Origin: Sphingobium cyanobacteriorum
GTDB taxonomy: Bacteria; Pseudomonadota; Alphaproteobacteria; Sphingomonadales; Sphingomonadaceae
Length of the DNA stretch: 64,000 nt
Direction: 5' to 3'
Assembly: GCF_030580935.1 (NCBI RefSeq)
Contig: NZ_JAUQOM010000002.1
Span: 434,001-498,000 of the forward strand
The notes beneath the pieces are model-generated. The model did not search any database and was not told where the DNA came from. It saw only the letters and a program-made list of their open reading frames with translations. Below, in pieces: positions 8,666 to 17,540 of the stretch (positions are counted from its first letter, which is position 1; every line of letters begins with the position of its first letter). The translations under genes and the position numbers were made by a program.

Positions 8666-9034
8666 GTGAGCGAGAAGATCAGCGAAGCGGAACTGGTGGT
8701 GATGGAGGCGCTGTGGGAAACCGCGCCGCAGACCGCCAATGAAGTCGCCGATCGCGTGTCGGCCGACCGCGACTGGAGCCTCCAGACCGTCAAGACCTTG
8801 TTGTCGCGGCTGATGGCCAAGGACATTATCGCCGCCGATCAGGATGGCCGTCGCTTCCTCTACCGCCCCAGGATCGCGCGTGACGATTATGTCGCGGGCG
8901 AATCCGGGCGGCTGGTGAACCGGCTGTTCGGCGGCCGGGTGTCGCCGCTGGTCGCCCAGTTGGCGAGCCAGGACCAGTTGACGGCGGAGGATATCGCCGA
9001 ACTTGAGGACATCCTGAAAGGGCTGAAGTCATGA
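8666..9034 (+). CDS. blaI: BlaI/MecI/CopY family transcriptional repressor
   Basis: 122 residues, the normal BlaI length. ISEAELVVMEALWE opens the winged helix, WSLQTVKTLLSRLMAKDII is the recognition region, and the C-terminal DQLTAEDIAELEDILKGL is a dimerisation helix. Such repressors are cut by an M56 membrane protease when a signal is sensed. GTG 8666 is preferred because the in-frame upstream start (8618) lies inside the operators. The stop overlaps the M56 gene by 4 bases (ATGA), so the pair is co-translated. No beta-lactamase gene is next to it, so its target regulon is unknown. Confidence 0.9.
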   Translation: MSEKISEAELVVMEALWETAPQTANEVADRVSADRDWSLQTVKTLLSRLMAKDIIAADQDGRRFLYRPRIARDDYVAGESGRLVNRLFGGRVSPLVAQLASQDQLTAEDIAELEDILKGLKS

Positions 9035-10629
9035 CTGTCTGGATCGCCGAAACGCTGATCGCCACCACATTGCTGATGGCGCTGGTGATGCTGTTGCGGC
9101 GGCCGGTGGCGCGCTGGCTGGGGGCAGGGGCGGCCTATCTGCTCTGGGTGCTGCCGCTGGCGCGGATGGTGCTGCCGACCTTGCCGTCCGATGTCGATCC
9201 TTCCCCGCTGCATGTCGCGGTCGATCAGGTCGGCCTGCCCGACATGCTGGGCGGGGGCGCGCCGGTCGCAACGGTCGCGACCGCCGGTTCGGCCATCCCC
9301 TGGCTGGAGATGCTCATCGCGCTCTGGTTCGCCGGCATGGTCGTTTTCCTGATCGTTCAGGCGGCCGGCTATGCGCGCTTTCGCCGCCATATGCTGGCTG
9401 GCGCGACGCTGATCGGGGAGGAAGGCCGCATCCGCCTGATCACCAGTCCCCATGCGTCCGGGCCGCTCGCCTTCGGGGTCGTGCGCCCTTATATCGTCCT
9501 GCCCGCCGATTTCGCGCTGCGCTACGACGCGCAGGAACAGGATATGGCGATCGCGCATGAGCGCGCGCATCATGAGCGGGGCGACCTGACCGCCAACATG
9601 ATCGCGCTGCTGCTCTTGGCGATCCACTGGTGCAACCCGGTCGCCTGGATTGCCTACCGCGCCTATCGCGCCGACCAGGAAAGCGCCTGCGACGCGCGTG
9701 TTCTGTCGCTCTACGGCCGCGAACAGGCCCATGCCTATGGTCGCGCCATCCTGAAGGCGGCGGGCGGGCGGCAGTTCGCCGGCGCCTGTCATCTCACCCG
9801 CATCAATGCCCTCAAGGGGAGGCTGAAAATGCTGTCCAATCATGATGTTTCGCTTCAGCGGATAAGCTGGGGCATGGCCGCCGTCGCACTCGTCACCGCC
9901 ACGGGTCTTGCACTCACCGCATCGGGCAGCCGCGCCGCGCAGCAGATGGCGGCGATCACGGACAGGGTGGAAAGCGCCGACTTCGCCAAATTGTCCGGCC
10001 TGGTGTCGCAACCTGCCGTGGCGGCCGGGCCGACGGTCGCCGACGTGCCCGCCGTTCCCGCAGCGCCGCCGGCGCCTGCCGTCGATCCATGGCCGGCGCC
10101 TGTCGCTCCGTCCGCGCCGATGGTGCCGGCCGCTGACATGATCGCGCCCGTCCCGCCGGTTCCGCCCGTCACCGTGCGTCAGGAAAAGGACCATGTCACC
10201 GTCACCCATGCGGACGGCCGGGTCGAAACCCGCCGCATCCCGACCGATGCGGACATTGCCCGCATGGTGCCAGTGGTCGATGTCCGTACAGGGTGCGAAG
10301 GCGGCGACACGACCACCCGCAGCGAGAGCGTGGACACCGATGGCCGCCGCCATATCCGCGTGCGGATTTGCACCAGGGCAATCGAGCAGGCGGCCCGGCG
10401 CGCCGCCGACAGGGCTGCTGCCCAGGCCGATCGGGCGGCACGCACGGCCGACCGCGACATGGCCAATGCCGATCGCGCGGCCCGCATGGCCCATGTCGCG
10501 GCGCTCAGCAGCCTGCGCACGGCGCGCGCGCAGATTGCGCGCAACATGTCCATGCCCGCCGACGCCCGCGCGGAAGCGCTGCGTGACATCGACCAGTCGA
10601 TCGCGGAGATTCGCGCAGAACAGGATTAG
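9031..10629 (+). CDS. M56 family (BlaR1-like) membrane metallopeptidase
   Basis: 532 residues. The N-terminus is membrane-spanning, and the zinc protease motif HERAH is near residues 176-180, followed by QESACDARVL carrying the third ligand. These are features of peptidase M56 (BlaR1/MecR1), which relieves BlaI repression by proteolysis. Unlike true BlaR1 there is no penicillin-binding domain. After another membrane segment (about 270-290) comes a Pro/Ala-rich stretch and then an Ala/Arg/Asp-rich heptad repeat (about 455-490), probably a coiled coil. The sensed signal may therefore be envelope stress or a metal rather than a beta-lactam. Co-translated with blaI. Confidence 0.88.
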   Translation: MTVWIAETLIATTLLMALVMLLRRPVARWLGAGAAYLLWVLPLARMVLPTLPSDVDPSPLHVAVDQVGLPDMLGGGAPVATVATAGSAIPWLEMLIALWFAGMVVFLIVQAAGYARFRRHMLAGATLIGEEGRIRLITSPHASGPLAFGVVRPYIVLPADFALRYDAQEQDMAIAHERAHHERGDLTANMIALLLLAIHWCNPVAWIAYRAYRADQESACDARVLSLYGREQAHAYGRAILKAAGGRQFAGACHLTRINALKGRLKMLSNHDVSLQRISWGMAAVALVTATGLALTASGSRAAQQMAAITDRVESADFAKLSGLVSQPAVAAGPTVADVPAVPAAPPAPAVDPWPAPVAPSAPMVPAADMIAPVPPVPPVTVRQEKDHVTVTHADGRVETRRIPTDADIARMVPVVDVRTGCEGGDTTTRSESVDTDGRRHIRVRICTRAIEQAARRAADRAAAQADRAARTADRDMANADRAARMAHVAALSSLRTARAQIARNMSMPADARAEALRDIDQSIAEIRAEQD

Positions 10630-10709
10630 ACTGTGATGACGTCAACGGGCTTCGTCACTACAGGATTGCGCGCGCAGCGAGGCAATCCATTGTCGCCCCC
10701 CATATTGTC

Positions 10710-11885
10710 CTAGACAGCCACCACTTCCGGCAAAATCGCATCCAGCAGCAACATGCCCGCCGGGGCCACCTGCAACCGGCTGCCGGTCAGGCGAACAAGG
10801 CCAAGGCCGGTCAGTTGCGCGATCGCCCGTTCGTCAACCAGTCGGCTTGACCTCACCCCGGCCATGGCCGCGATGCGATCCAGGTCCACGCCTTCGCCCA
10901 GCCGCAATCCCATGAGCAGCGCTTCGCGCGCCCGGTCCTCGCCTGACAGCGGCACTTCGCTCTGGGCGCCATGGCCGTTGCGCCCGACCGCGCCCATCCA
11001 GTTTTCCGGCTTCTTGTGGCGCATCGTCGCCATGCCGCCGCGCCGCCCATGCGCGCCCGGCCCGATCCCGGCATAGTCGCCATAGCGCCAGTAGGTCAGG
11101 TTATGGCGACTTTCCTGGCCGGGCCGGGCATGGTTGCTGATCTCATAGGCGGGGATGCCTGCCGCGTTCGTCATCGCCTGCGTCCGTTCATAGAGGGTCG
11201 CGCCATGGTCCGGGTCGGCGGGGACCAGCTTGCCCTGCGCCACCAGCGTGGCAAAGCGCGTGCCCGGCTCGATGGTGAGCTGATAGAGCGAGAGATGCCC
11301 GGTGCCGAACGACAGGGCACGGGCCAGTTCCGCCGCCCACTCCGCCTCGCTCTGGCCAGGGCGGGCGTAGATAAGGTCGAAGCTCACCCGGTCGAACAGG
11401 CGCTGCGCCGTGTCGAGCGCGGCCAGGCCTTCGTCCACATCATGCGCGCGGCCCAGGAAATGCAGCGCCTCATTGTCGAGCGCCTGCAACCCCAGCGACA
11501 CCCGGTTCACCCCGGCGGCGGCGATGTCGGCAAAGCGCGCCGCTTCGACCGAATTGGGGTTCGCCTCCAGCGTGATCTCCATGTCCGGGGTGAAGCCCCA
11601 GTGGCGCTGCGCCGCCATGATCAGGGTTTCGACCAGCGCGGGCGGCATCAGCGATGGCGTGCCGCCGCCAAAGAAGATGGAGGAGAGCGGGCGGCCTGCG
11701 GTCAGCGCCGCTTCATGCGCCATGTCCGCCAGCAGCGCGCCGCGCCACGCTTCAACATCTATGCCGTCGCGGACATGACTGTTAAAATCGCAATAGGGAC
11801 ATTTGGATACGCAAAAGGGCCAGTGAATATATAGGGCCTGTGCGTCGGCGGATGCTGGCGGATTTTGGGGGGAATGAGACGACAT
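10710..11885 (-). CDS. hemW: Radical SAM heme chaperone HemW
   Basis: 391 residues from ATG 11885. The radical SAM cluster motif CVSKCPYC (Cys25, Cys29, Cys32) is directly after YIHWPF, then FFGGGTPSLM, with a HemN C-terminal domain. HemW resembles coproporphyrinogen III oxidase but acts in heme delivery. The location downstream of rph and rdgB matches the conserved alphaproteobacterial order. A longer in-frame start at 11981 is unlikely because the conserved protein begins near residue 15 of the shorter form. The ATG overlaps the ATG of the divergent CAP gene (shared CATG at 11883-11886), so one of the two starts may be misplaced. Confidence 0.9.
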   Translation of the reverse strand: MSSHSPQNPPASADAQALYIHWPFCVSKCPYCDFNSHVRDGIDVEAWRGALLADMAHEAALTAGRPLSSIFFGGGTPSLMPPALVETLIMAAQRHWGFTPDMEITLEANPNSVEAARFADIAAAGVNRVSLGLQALDNEALHFLGRAHDVDEGLAALDTAQRLFDRVSFDLIYARPGQSEAEWAAELARALSFGTGHLSLYQLTIEPGTRFATLVAQGKLVPADPDHGATLYERTQAMTNAAGIPAYEISNHARPGQESRHNLTYWRYGDYAGIGPGAHGRRGGMATMRHKKPENWMGAVGRNGHGAQSEVPLSGEDRAREALLMGLRLGEGVDLDRIAAMAGVRSSRLVDERAIAQLTGLGLVRLTGSRLQVAPAGMLLLDAILPEVVAV

Positions 11886-12537
11886 GGCTGGGGGCAGCCC
11901 TAAACCGATTCTGCGCGCGGGGCTATGGGCTGCGCTGATCTTCGCGAACGGGGCGCAGGCGGCGTCGGATGGCGTGGCCACACCCCCTGCCGCACCCCAA
12001 AGCGTGGTGATGCCGGCATCTTATTATGGCATGGAAGAAGCGCCGCGCGGTGACGCCCTGCTGCGCGCGGTGGTGCTCGACCTGCATAATGGCGAGCGCG
12101 CCGCACTGGGCCTGTCGCCGCTGGACTGGGATGCGGCGCTGGCGCAGGACGCTGCCCGCTACGCGGCCGAAATGGCGCGGACCGGCCAGTTCCGCCACTC
12201 GCCGCGCGCCGGGCGTGCCGTGCCCAGCGGTGAAAATCTGTGGATGGGGCCGCACCGCCTCTATGGCTATGACGTGATGGTCGGCGCGTTCCTGGCCGAA
12301 CGCCACCTGTTCCGCCCCGATGGCAAGCTGCCCGATTTCAGCACCACCGGCCGCTGGCAGGATGTCGGCCATTATACGCAGATGATCTGGCGCGGCACCC
12401 GCCAGGTCGGCTGCGCCCTGGGCGAAGGCCCGCACTATGACTATCTTGTCTGCCGCTACTTCCCGGCCGGCAATGCGTTCGGCAAGGGGCCGCTGGACAT
12501 GGACGACGCGCCGACACTGGCGAGTGCGGAGCGATAG
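11884..12537 (+). CDS. Secreted CAP-domain (SCP/PR-1) protein
   Basis: 217 residues. The N-terminal signal peptide is near residues 7-27 (LRAGLWAALIFANGAQAA). The CAP fold is then recognisable: LHNGERAALGLSPLDWD, FRHSPR, SGENLWMG and the CAP signature GHYTQMIWRGTRQVGCALG followed by YLVCRYFPAGN. The conserved His, Glu and His of the CAP cavity are present. Bacterial CAP proteins are extracytoplasmic and mostly of unknown function. It sits on the opposite strand between hemW and rdgB, which are usually adjacent. A run of six G precedes the ATG by 11 bases. Confidence 0.9.
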   Translation: MAGGSPKPILRAGLWAALIFANGAQAASDGVATPPAAPQSVVMPASYYGMEEAPRGDALLRAVVLDLHNGERAALGLSPLDWDAALAQDAARYAAEMARTGQFRHSPRAGRAVPSGENLWMGPHRLYGYDVMVGAFLAERHLFRPDGKLPDFSTTGRWQDVGHYTQMIWRGTRQVGCALGEGPHYDYLVCRYFPAGNAFGKGPLDMDDAPTLASAER

Positions 12538-12549
12538 CCCGGTTGCAAT

Positions 12550-12577
12550 CTGTTCCCGCCTGCCTGTTCCCGCCTGC
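12550..12577. repeat. 14-base tandem duplication
   Basis: CTGTTCCCGCCTGC occurs twice in direct succession in the short convergent gap between the CAP gene and rdgB, followed by a partial third unit (CTGTCC). Looks like slippage. Confidence 0.8.
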
Positions 12578-12607
12578 CTGTCCTCTTCTGCGCGGGCACG
12601 GAATATC

Positions 12608-13237
12608 TCAGAACACCGCGTCCACCATTTGCGCGAAGGCTTTGGCGCGGTGGCTCATGGCGTGCTTGGCGTCCGGGTCCATCTCGCCGAAGCTGATGTC
12701 ATGGTCCAACGGCACGAACATCGGGTCGTAACCAAAGCCCCTGTCGCCGCGCGGCGGCCAGACCAGCGTTCCGTCGATCCGGCCTTCGAACGCTTCGACA
12801 TGGCCGTCGGGCCAGGCGAGGGCGAGGGCGCAGATGAAATGGGCGTCATGGCCGGCATCCGGTCCCTTGGCCTCGATCCCGTCCCACACTTTGCGCATGG
12901 CCAGCGCGAAATCCTTGTCCGGCCCGGCCCAGCGCGCCGAAAACAGCCCTGGATCGCCGCCCAGCGCCTCGACGCACAGGCCGCTGTCGTCGGCCAGCGC
13001 GGGCAGGCCGGACAGGTCGGCGGCCTGCATCGCCTTCAACTCAGCGTTGGCGATGAAGGTGGTGCCGGTTTCCTCCGGTTCGGGCAGGTCCAGACTCGCG
13101 GCGGAAATCGGCTCGATCCCGTAGGGGCCAAGCAGCGCGGCGATTTCGCGCACCTTGCCCGGATTGTGGCTGGCGATCACCAGCTTGCCGGGGGCGAGTT
13201 TGCGGATCGCCTGTTCCTGTCCGAATTGGTCGCTCAT
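12608..13237 (-). CDS. rdgB: dITP/XTP pyrophosphatase (RdgB/HAM1 family)
   Basis: 209 residues. [15 protein letters not shown] at the N-terminus binds the triphosphate. [13 protein letters not shown] and [10 protein letters not shown] form the active site, and [10 protein letters not shown] is the family signature. The enzyme removes deaminated purine nucleoside triphosphates (dITP, XTP) from the pool, releasing pyrophosphate. ATG 13237 has AGGG seven bases upstream. It follows rph with a REP-like element between them and precedes hemW, the conserved order apart from the inserted CAP gene. Confidence 0.95.
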   Translation of the reverse strand: MSDQFGQEQAIRKLAPGKLVIASHNPGKVREIAALLGPYGIEPISAASLDLPEPEETGTTFIANAELKAMQAADLSGLPALADDSGLCVEALGGDPGLFSARWAGPDKDFALAMRKVWDGIEAKGPDAGHDAHFICALALAWPDGHVEAFEGRIDGTLVWPPRGDRGFGYDPMFVPLDHDISFGEMDPDAKHAMSHRAKAFAQMVDAVF

Positions 13238-13259
13238 CGCGTTACCCTATTTTATGCTT

Positions 13260-13347
13260 CGTCATCCCGGCGAACGCCGGGATCTCACTTTCTTTTCCAC
13301 TGTAGAGCCGAAAGAAAAGCGGGATGCCAGTATTCGCTGGCATGACG
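13260..13347. repeat. REP-like extragenic palindromic element
   Basis: CGTCAT (13260-13265) pairs with ATGACG (13342-13347) as the outer stem. Inside are ATCCCGGCG / CGCCGGGAT (13264-13283) and ATGCCAG / CTGGCAT (13324-13343), giving a branched fold. The CGTCATCCCGGCG type is frequent between genes in many proteobacteria. It lies between rph and rdgB. Confidence 0.75.
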
Positions 13348-13364
13348 GAGGTTTGTGTCGGCCT

Positions 13365-14081
13365 TTACCGGCCCGTCGCCGCGTCCTGTGCGGCAAAGAT
13401 TTTCGCGCAGCCGATCCGCGCCAGCCGCAGCAGGCGGAGCAGCTCTTCCTCGTCATAGGCCGCGCCTTCGGCCGTCGCCTGCACTTCGGCGAACTTGCCG
13501 TCGCCGGTCAGGATCAGGTTGGCGTCCGTTTCGGCATTGCTGTCCTCGGCATAGTCGAGGTCGAGCACCGGCGTGCCTTCATAGATGCCGCAACTGATCG
13601 CCGCGACCTTCTGGATGATGGGATCTTCCTTGAGCGCGCCCGACGCCATCAGCTTGTCGACGGCGATGCGCAGCGCGACCCACGAGCCGGAAATCGCCGC
13701 CGTCCGCGTCCCGCCATCGGCCTGGATCACGTCGCAATCGATCACGATCTGGCGCTCGCCCAGCTTCTTCATGTCGACCACGGTGCGCAGCGAACGGCCG
13801 ATCAGGCGCTGGATTTCCTGCGTCCGGCCCGACTGCTTGCCCTTGGCCGCCTCACGCGACCCGCGCGTGTGGGTTGCGCGGGGCAGCATCCCATATTCCG
13901 CCGTGACCCAGCCCGACCCCTTGCCGCGCAGGAAGGGCGGCACCTTGTCCTCGACCGATGCGGTGCACAGCACGCGGGTGTCGCCAAAGCTGACGAGGCA
14001 GCTCCCTTCGGCATGGATGGTGAAGCCAGGCTCCATGGTGATGTCGCGCATCTGGTCGGGCGCGCGGCCGGAAGGACGCAT
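13365..14081 (-). CDS. rph: Ribonuclease PH
   Basis: 238 residues. The opening [14 protein letters not shown] is typical, followed by [19 protein letters not shown], the [10 protein letters not shown]...[15 protein letters not shown] tRNA-binding region and [19 protein letters not shown] with catalytic acidic residues. It is a phosphorolytic 3' exoribonuclease that trims tRNA 3' ends. Length is normal. It is first of the rph-rdgB-hemW series and divergent from the hrcA side, with a 143-base gap upstream that must hold promoters for both directions. Confidence 0.97.
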   Translation of the reverse strand: MRPSGRAPDQMRDITMEPGFTIHAEGSCLVSFGDTRVLCTASVEDKVPPFLRGKGSGWVTAEYGMLPRATHTRGSREAAKGKQSGRTQEIQRLIGRSLRTVVDMKKLGERQIVIDCDVIQADGGTRTAAISGSWVALRIAVDKLMASGALKEDPIIQKVAAISCGIYEGTPVLDLDYAEDSNAETDANLILTGDGKFAEVQATAEGAAYDEEELLRLLRLARIGCAKIFAAQDAATGR

Positions 14082-14224
14082 ATTTTCTACTCCGAAGCGT
14101 TCAGAAGGCGGCCCGTCGCTGCGGATGCCGCCAATGCGCCAGGAAGCGCACTTGATGAGCCGCTTAGCGCCCGGCGCAGCGAGTTGCCAGTGTCCAGAGT
14201 GCGAATTGAACGATAAGAGGGGGT

Positions 14225-14734
14225 ATGACGATAAAAATCCTGGCCCTGGCGGGGCTGTTCATGGTGACGGGGTGCATGGCGCAGCAGGATGGGCTGGAAC
14301 CGCCCAGGGCGCCGGGCGATGTGATCCGCTTCACCGCCGGCCGCTGTTTCGGTGCGTGCCCGGCCTATACGGTGCAGGTGTCGCCCGACGGATCGGCGCT
14401 GCTGGAGCCGGAACGGTTCACGTCCGTTCCGGGGCCGACCCGCTTCACCGTGACGACGGCGCAATATCGCCGGCTGGTGGCGACGCTCGCGCCGCATCGC
14501 CCGGCGGCGGGCACGACGCAGGCGATTGCCCATGGCCGGAATTGCCAGCGGTTCGCCACCGACATGCCCAGCTACAGCATTGAATGGAGCCGGCCGGGGC
14601 AGGCGACGACGCGGCTGGACTATCAATCGGGCTGCATGGACCCGCAATATGGCAAGCTGCGCGTCGCGATCGCGGCCGTGCCCCGCATCCTCGACATGCA
14701 ACCGATGCTCAATCCCAAGGCGGTTACGCCTTGA
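14225..14734 (+). CDS. DUF6438-type lipoprotein
   Basis: 169 residues. The N-terminal lipoprotein signal is [17 protein letters not shown] with the lipobox VTGC. The core [23 protein letters not shown] is the CFGxCPxY pattern of DUF6438, with further Cys residues at NCQR and SGCM. Probably a periplasmic or membrane-anchored protein; function unknown. It lies between rph and hrcA and reads toward hrcA, with 31 bases between them, so it could share transcription with hrcA-grpE. Confidence 0.8.
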   Translation: MTIKILALAGLFMVTGCMAQQDGLEPPRAPGDVIRFTAGRCFGACPAYTVQVSPDGSALLEPERFTSVPGPTRFTVTTAQYRRLVATLAPHRPAAGTTQAIAHGRNCQRFATDMPSYSIEWSRPGQATTRLDYQSGCMDPQYGKLRVAIAAVPRILDMQPMLNPKAVTP

Positions 14735-14765
14735 GCGCCGCTGTCGCCTTCCCTAGATAGAAGGC

Positions 14766-15809
14766 ATGTCGGTCACGCCCATCTCCGAACTGAACGACCG
14801 TGCGCGCGATGTGTTTCGCGTGGTGGTGGAAAGCTATCTGGGCACCGGCCTGCCGGTGGGGTCGCGCACCATCAGCAAGATCGCCTCGCTCAGCCTGTCG
14901 CCCGCCTCGATCCGCAACGTGATGCAGGATCTGGAGGAACTGGGCCTGCTGGCCGCGCCGCACACCTCGGCCGGGCGGATGCCGACCGAAACGGGCCTGC
15001 GCCTGTTCGTCGATGGCATGATGCAGGCGGCCGAACCGTCGGCCGAAGAAAGGCGCGCGATCGAGGCGGGGATTGTCGAAAGCGGCCCGATCGAGGATGC
15101 CTTGTCCGCTGCGACCGCGACCCTGTCGGGCCTGTCCGCCTGCGCCGGCATCGTCATGGTGCCCAAGCGCGAGCCGGTGCTGCGCCAGTTCGGCTTCGTG
15201 CCGCTCAATGCGCGGCAGGCGCTCGCCGTGCTGGTGGGGCAGGACGGATCGGTCGAAAATCGCGTGCTCGATCTGCCCGAAGGGGTCAGCCCGGTGATGC
15301 TGAACGAAGCGGCCAATTTCATGTCGGCGCGCTTTGGCGGCATGACCCTGCGGCAGGCGGGGGAGGCGCTGGCGCGCGAGATGGAGATGGAACGCCATGC
15401 GCTCGACCACAGCGCGCGCGATCTGGTCGCGCGCGGCCTTGCGATCTGGTCGCACGATGCCGACGACCGGCCGGTGCTGATCGTGCGGGGCCAGTCGCAC
15501 CTGCTGGACGATGGTGCGGCGGCCGATCTGGAGCGGGCGCGGCAATTGCTGGAACAACTGGAGGGCAAGCAGGAAATATTGGACCTGCTGCGCGGCGCGC
15601 TGGCGGGCAGCGCGACCAAAATCTTCATCGGCTCGGAAAACAAGCTCTTTTCCCTGTCGGGTTCTTCGGTCATAGCCGCGCCCTACCGTGGCGCGGACGG
15701 CCGGGTCGTCGGCGTGGTCGGCGTGATCGGCCCCACGCGCTTGAACTATGCGCGGGTGATCCCCATGGTGGATTTCACTGCACAGACGCTGTCGAGATTG
15801 ATGAGATGA
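14766..15809 (+). CDS. hrcA: Heat-inducible transcription repressor HrcA
   Basis: 347 residues, normal length. The N-terminal winged helix includes LPVGSRTISKIASLSLSPASIRN and LGLLAAPHTSAGRMPTE. The C-terminal core ends SVIAAPYRGADGRVVGVVGVIGPTRLNYARVIPMVDFTA, typical of the family. HrcA binds CIRCE elements and represses chaperone genes, with GroESL acting as its helper. No CIRCE inverted repeat is visible upstream of this gene. AGAAGG precedes ATG 14766. The stop overlaps grpE by 4 bases. Confidence 0.97.
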   Translation: MSVTPISELNDRARDVFRVVVESYLGTGLPVGSRTISKIASLSLSPASIRNVMQDLEELGLLAAPHTSAGRMPTETGLRLFVDGMMQAAEPSAEERRAIEAGIVESGPIEDALSAATATLSGLSACAGIVMVPKREPVLRQFGFVPLNARQALAVLVGQDGSVENRVLDLPEGVSPVMLNEAANFMSARFGGMTLRQAGEALAREMEMERHALDHSARDLVARGLAIWSHDADDRPVLIVRGQSHLLDDGAAADLERARQLLEQLEGKQEILDLLRGALAGSATKIFIGSENKLFSLSGSSVIAAPYRGADGRVVGVVGVIGPTRLNYARVIPMVDFTAQTLSRLMR

Positions 15810-16360
15810 GCGAAGACAAACAGAATCTGGAAAATACCGAAGTCGTGGACATGCTGCCGGAAGAGGATGCGCCTGTGGCCGATGCCAATGCCGAACGCAT
15901 TGCCGCGCTGGAGGCGGAACTCGCCACGGCCAAGCAGGATATTCTCTACGCCCATGCCGATACGCAGAATGTGCGCCGCCGGCTGGAAAAGGAACTGGCC
16001 GACGCGCGCGCCTATGCGGCGACCGCTTTCGCCCGCGATATATTGTCGGTTGCCGACAATCTCAGCCGCGCGCTGGCCGCCATTCCCGCCGACCTGCGCG
16101 AGGATGAAAAGCTCAAGGGGCTGGTCGTGGGTCTGGAAGCCACCGGGCGCGAACTGGACAGCATATTCGGCCGCAACGGCATCACGAAAATCGAATCGGT
16201 CGGCCAGCCGCTCGACCCCAACAAGCATCAGGCGATGATGGAAGTCCCGTCGGCCGACGCCGCGCCGGGCACGATCCTCATAGAGATGCAGGCCGGTTAC
16301 ATGATCAAGGACCGCCTGCTGCGCCCCGCCATGGTCAGCGTGGCCAAGGCGCCGGAGTGA
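15806..16360 (+). CDS. grpE: Nucleotide exchange factor GrpE
   Basis: 184 residues. An acidic N-terminus is followed by a long coiled coil (ANAERIAALEAELATAKQDILYAHADTQN) and the beta-domain with GVTKIE-like GITKIESVGQPLDPNKHQAM, ending GYMIKDRLLRPAMVSVAK. It exchanges ADP for ATP on DnaK. It overlaps hrcA by ATGA, so the two are translationally coupled; dnaK is not in the window. Confidence 0.97.
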   Translation: MSEDKQNLENTEVVDMLPEEDAPVADANAERIAALEAELATAKQDILYAHADTQNVRRRLEKELADARAYAATAFARDILSVADNLSRALAAIPADLREDEKLKGLVVGLEATGRELDSIFGRNGITKIESVGQPLDPNKHQAMMEVPSADAAPGTILIEMQAGYMIKDRLLRPAMVSVAKAPE

Positions 16361-16480
16361 TCGGGGGCGGGGGCGATTGACCGCGGATTGTCGCGGCGAT
16401 CGTCCCCCTCCTGCTGCCATGGCCCTTTGGACCCTGGCGCCGCGCCGCAAGGGGACGGGGCCACTGGCCTACATGCAGGA

Positions 16481-16535
16481 CGATATAATTAAAATATATC
16501 GCAACTCTTGACGATCTCATTTTATAAGATATATC
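16481..16535 (+). promoter_or_regulatory. Promoter and paired AT-rich palindromes upstream of padR
   Basis: CGATATA-N7-TATATCG at 16481-16501 is a perfect inverted repeat. TTGACG (16508-16513) and TATATC (16530-16535), 16 bases apart, make a plausible promoter. The -10 lies inside a second palindrome, GATATATC (16528-16535), with the same half-site. Two like sites bracketing a promoter directly upstream of a PadR gene suggest autoregulation. The tract is much more AT-rich than its surroundings. Confidence 0.62.
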
Positions 16536-16569
16536 TCAAAGCATCATGACATATATGAAAGGTCAAATG

Positions 16570-17223
16570 ATGCGACATATCCATTCTTCCCATGGCTGCC
16601 ATCACGGCCATCACCCTCATCATCATGGCCTCCACGGCGGCCATGGCCGGTTTGCCTCGCCCGATGGCGTGCGCCGGGGCGGCGCCGGGCGGGATCCCTT
16701 TGGCGAGGACGGCCCACGGGGCGGAGATCGGGGCGGTGGCCGGGGCGGTCGCGGCGGCGGTCGCCGGCGGCTGTTCGACAATGAAACGCTGCGCCTGATC
16801 CTGCTCAAGCTGATCGCCGACGAACCCCGCCACGGCTATGAACTGATCCGCGCGATCGAGGCGCTGTCGGGCGAAGCCTATGCGCCCAGTCCCGGCGTCG
16901 TCTATCCGACGCTGACCATGCTGGCGGAAATGGAGTTGATTGCGGAGGAACCCAGTGAGGGCAGCCGCAAGCGTTTTGCCATTACCGATGCCGGCAAAGC
17001 CCAGATTGCCGAACGACAGGCCGGGCTGGACTTGGCGCTGGCCCGGCTGGCGGCGATGGCGCAGCAGGCGGAACGGGTCGATGGCGGGCCGGTGCGCCGG
17101 GCGATGCACAATCTGCGTTTCGCCATCCAGCAACGGCTGGAAAAGGAAGGGGCGGACAATCAGACCATGTTCGATGTCGCTGCCCTGATCGACGAAGCCG
17201 TCTCCAAAATCGAAAGGCTCTGA
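16570..17223 (+). CDS. PadR family regulator with His-rich N-terminus (YqjI-like)
   Basis: About 217 residues. The first 25 contain 12 His and one Cys (start MRHIHSSHGCHHGHH), then a Gly/Arg-rich linker, then the PadR winged helix: LRLILLKLIADEPRHGYELIRAIEALSG ... PSPGVVYPTLTMLAEMELI. The layout is that of E. coli YqjI, a nickel/iron-responsive PadR repressor of a ferric-siderophore reductase. ATG 16570 is chosen since AAAGG lies 7 bases upstream; 16546, 16555 and 16567 are alternatives. The next gene, 3 bases on, is DUF2218, a domain associated with siderophore-interacting reductases. Metal-dependent control of iron handling is inferred. Confidence 0.87.
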   Translation: MRHIHSSHGCHHGHHPHHHGLHGGHGRFASPDGVRRGGAGRDPFGEDGPRGGDRGGGRGGRGGGRRRLFDNETLRLILLKLIADEPRHGYELIRAIEALSGEAYAPSPGVVYPTLTMLAEMELIAEEPSEGSRKRFAITDAGKAQIAERQAGLDLALARLAAMAQQAERVDGGPVRRAMHNLRFAIQQRLEKEGADNQTMFDVAALIDEAVSKIERL

Positions 17224-17226
17224 TCC

Positions 17227-17514
17227 ATGATCCTGACCGCAACTGTCGCCACCACCCATGGCAGCCGCTATCTCCAGCAGCTATGCAAGCATTGGAGCCA
17301 CAAGTTCGAAACGCGCTTTGACGCTGAACAGGGCGTCATCGCCTTCCCCATGGGGGCGATCCGCATGGCGGCAAAGCCGCAGGCGCTGGTCGTGACGCTG
17401 GAACCCAATGCCGACGCCGATGTCGAACGGTTCAAGCAGGTCGTCGCCGACCATCTCGACCGCTTCGCCTTTCGCGAAGCGCCATTGCCGTTCGCCTGGA
17501 CGCAAGCGGCATAG
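17227..17514 (+). CDS. DUF2218 domain-containing protein
   Basis: 95 residues, all DUF2218: MILTATVATTHGSRYLQQLCKHWSHKF..F..GVI.FP.G....A....L.V.LE near the start, and a central VADHLDRFAFREAPLPFAW. The domain is known as a stand-alone protein or joined to siderophore-interacting FAD reductases; its biochemical role is unknown. It is 3 bases downstream of the PadR gene and so co-transcribed with it, supporting a job in metal or iron homeostasis. Confidence 0.85.
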   Translation: MILTATVATTHGSRYLQQLCKHWSHKFETRFDAEQGVIAFPMGAIRMAAKPQALVVTLEPNADADVERFKQVVADHLDRFAFREAPLPFAWTQAA

Positions 17515-17540
17515 CCCCGCTTCCGTCAACTGCGCCTGAC

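Noticed and set aside
14735..14765. CIRCE element upstream of hrcA
   Set aside because: No TTAGCACTC-N9-GAGTGCTAA inverted repeat is present near hrcA-grpE in this window.
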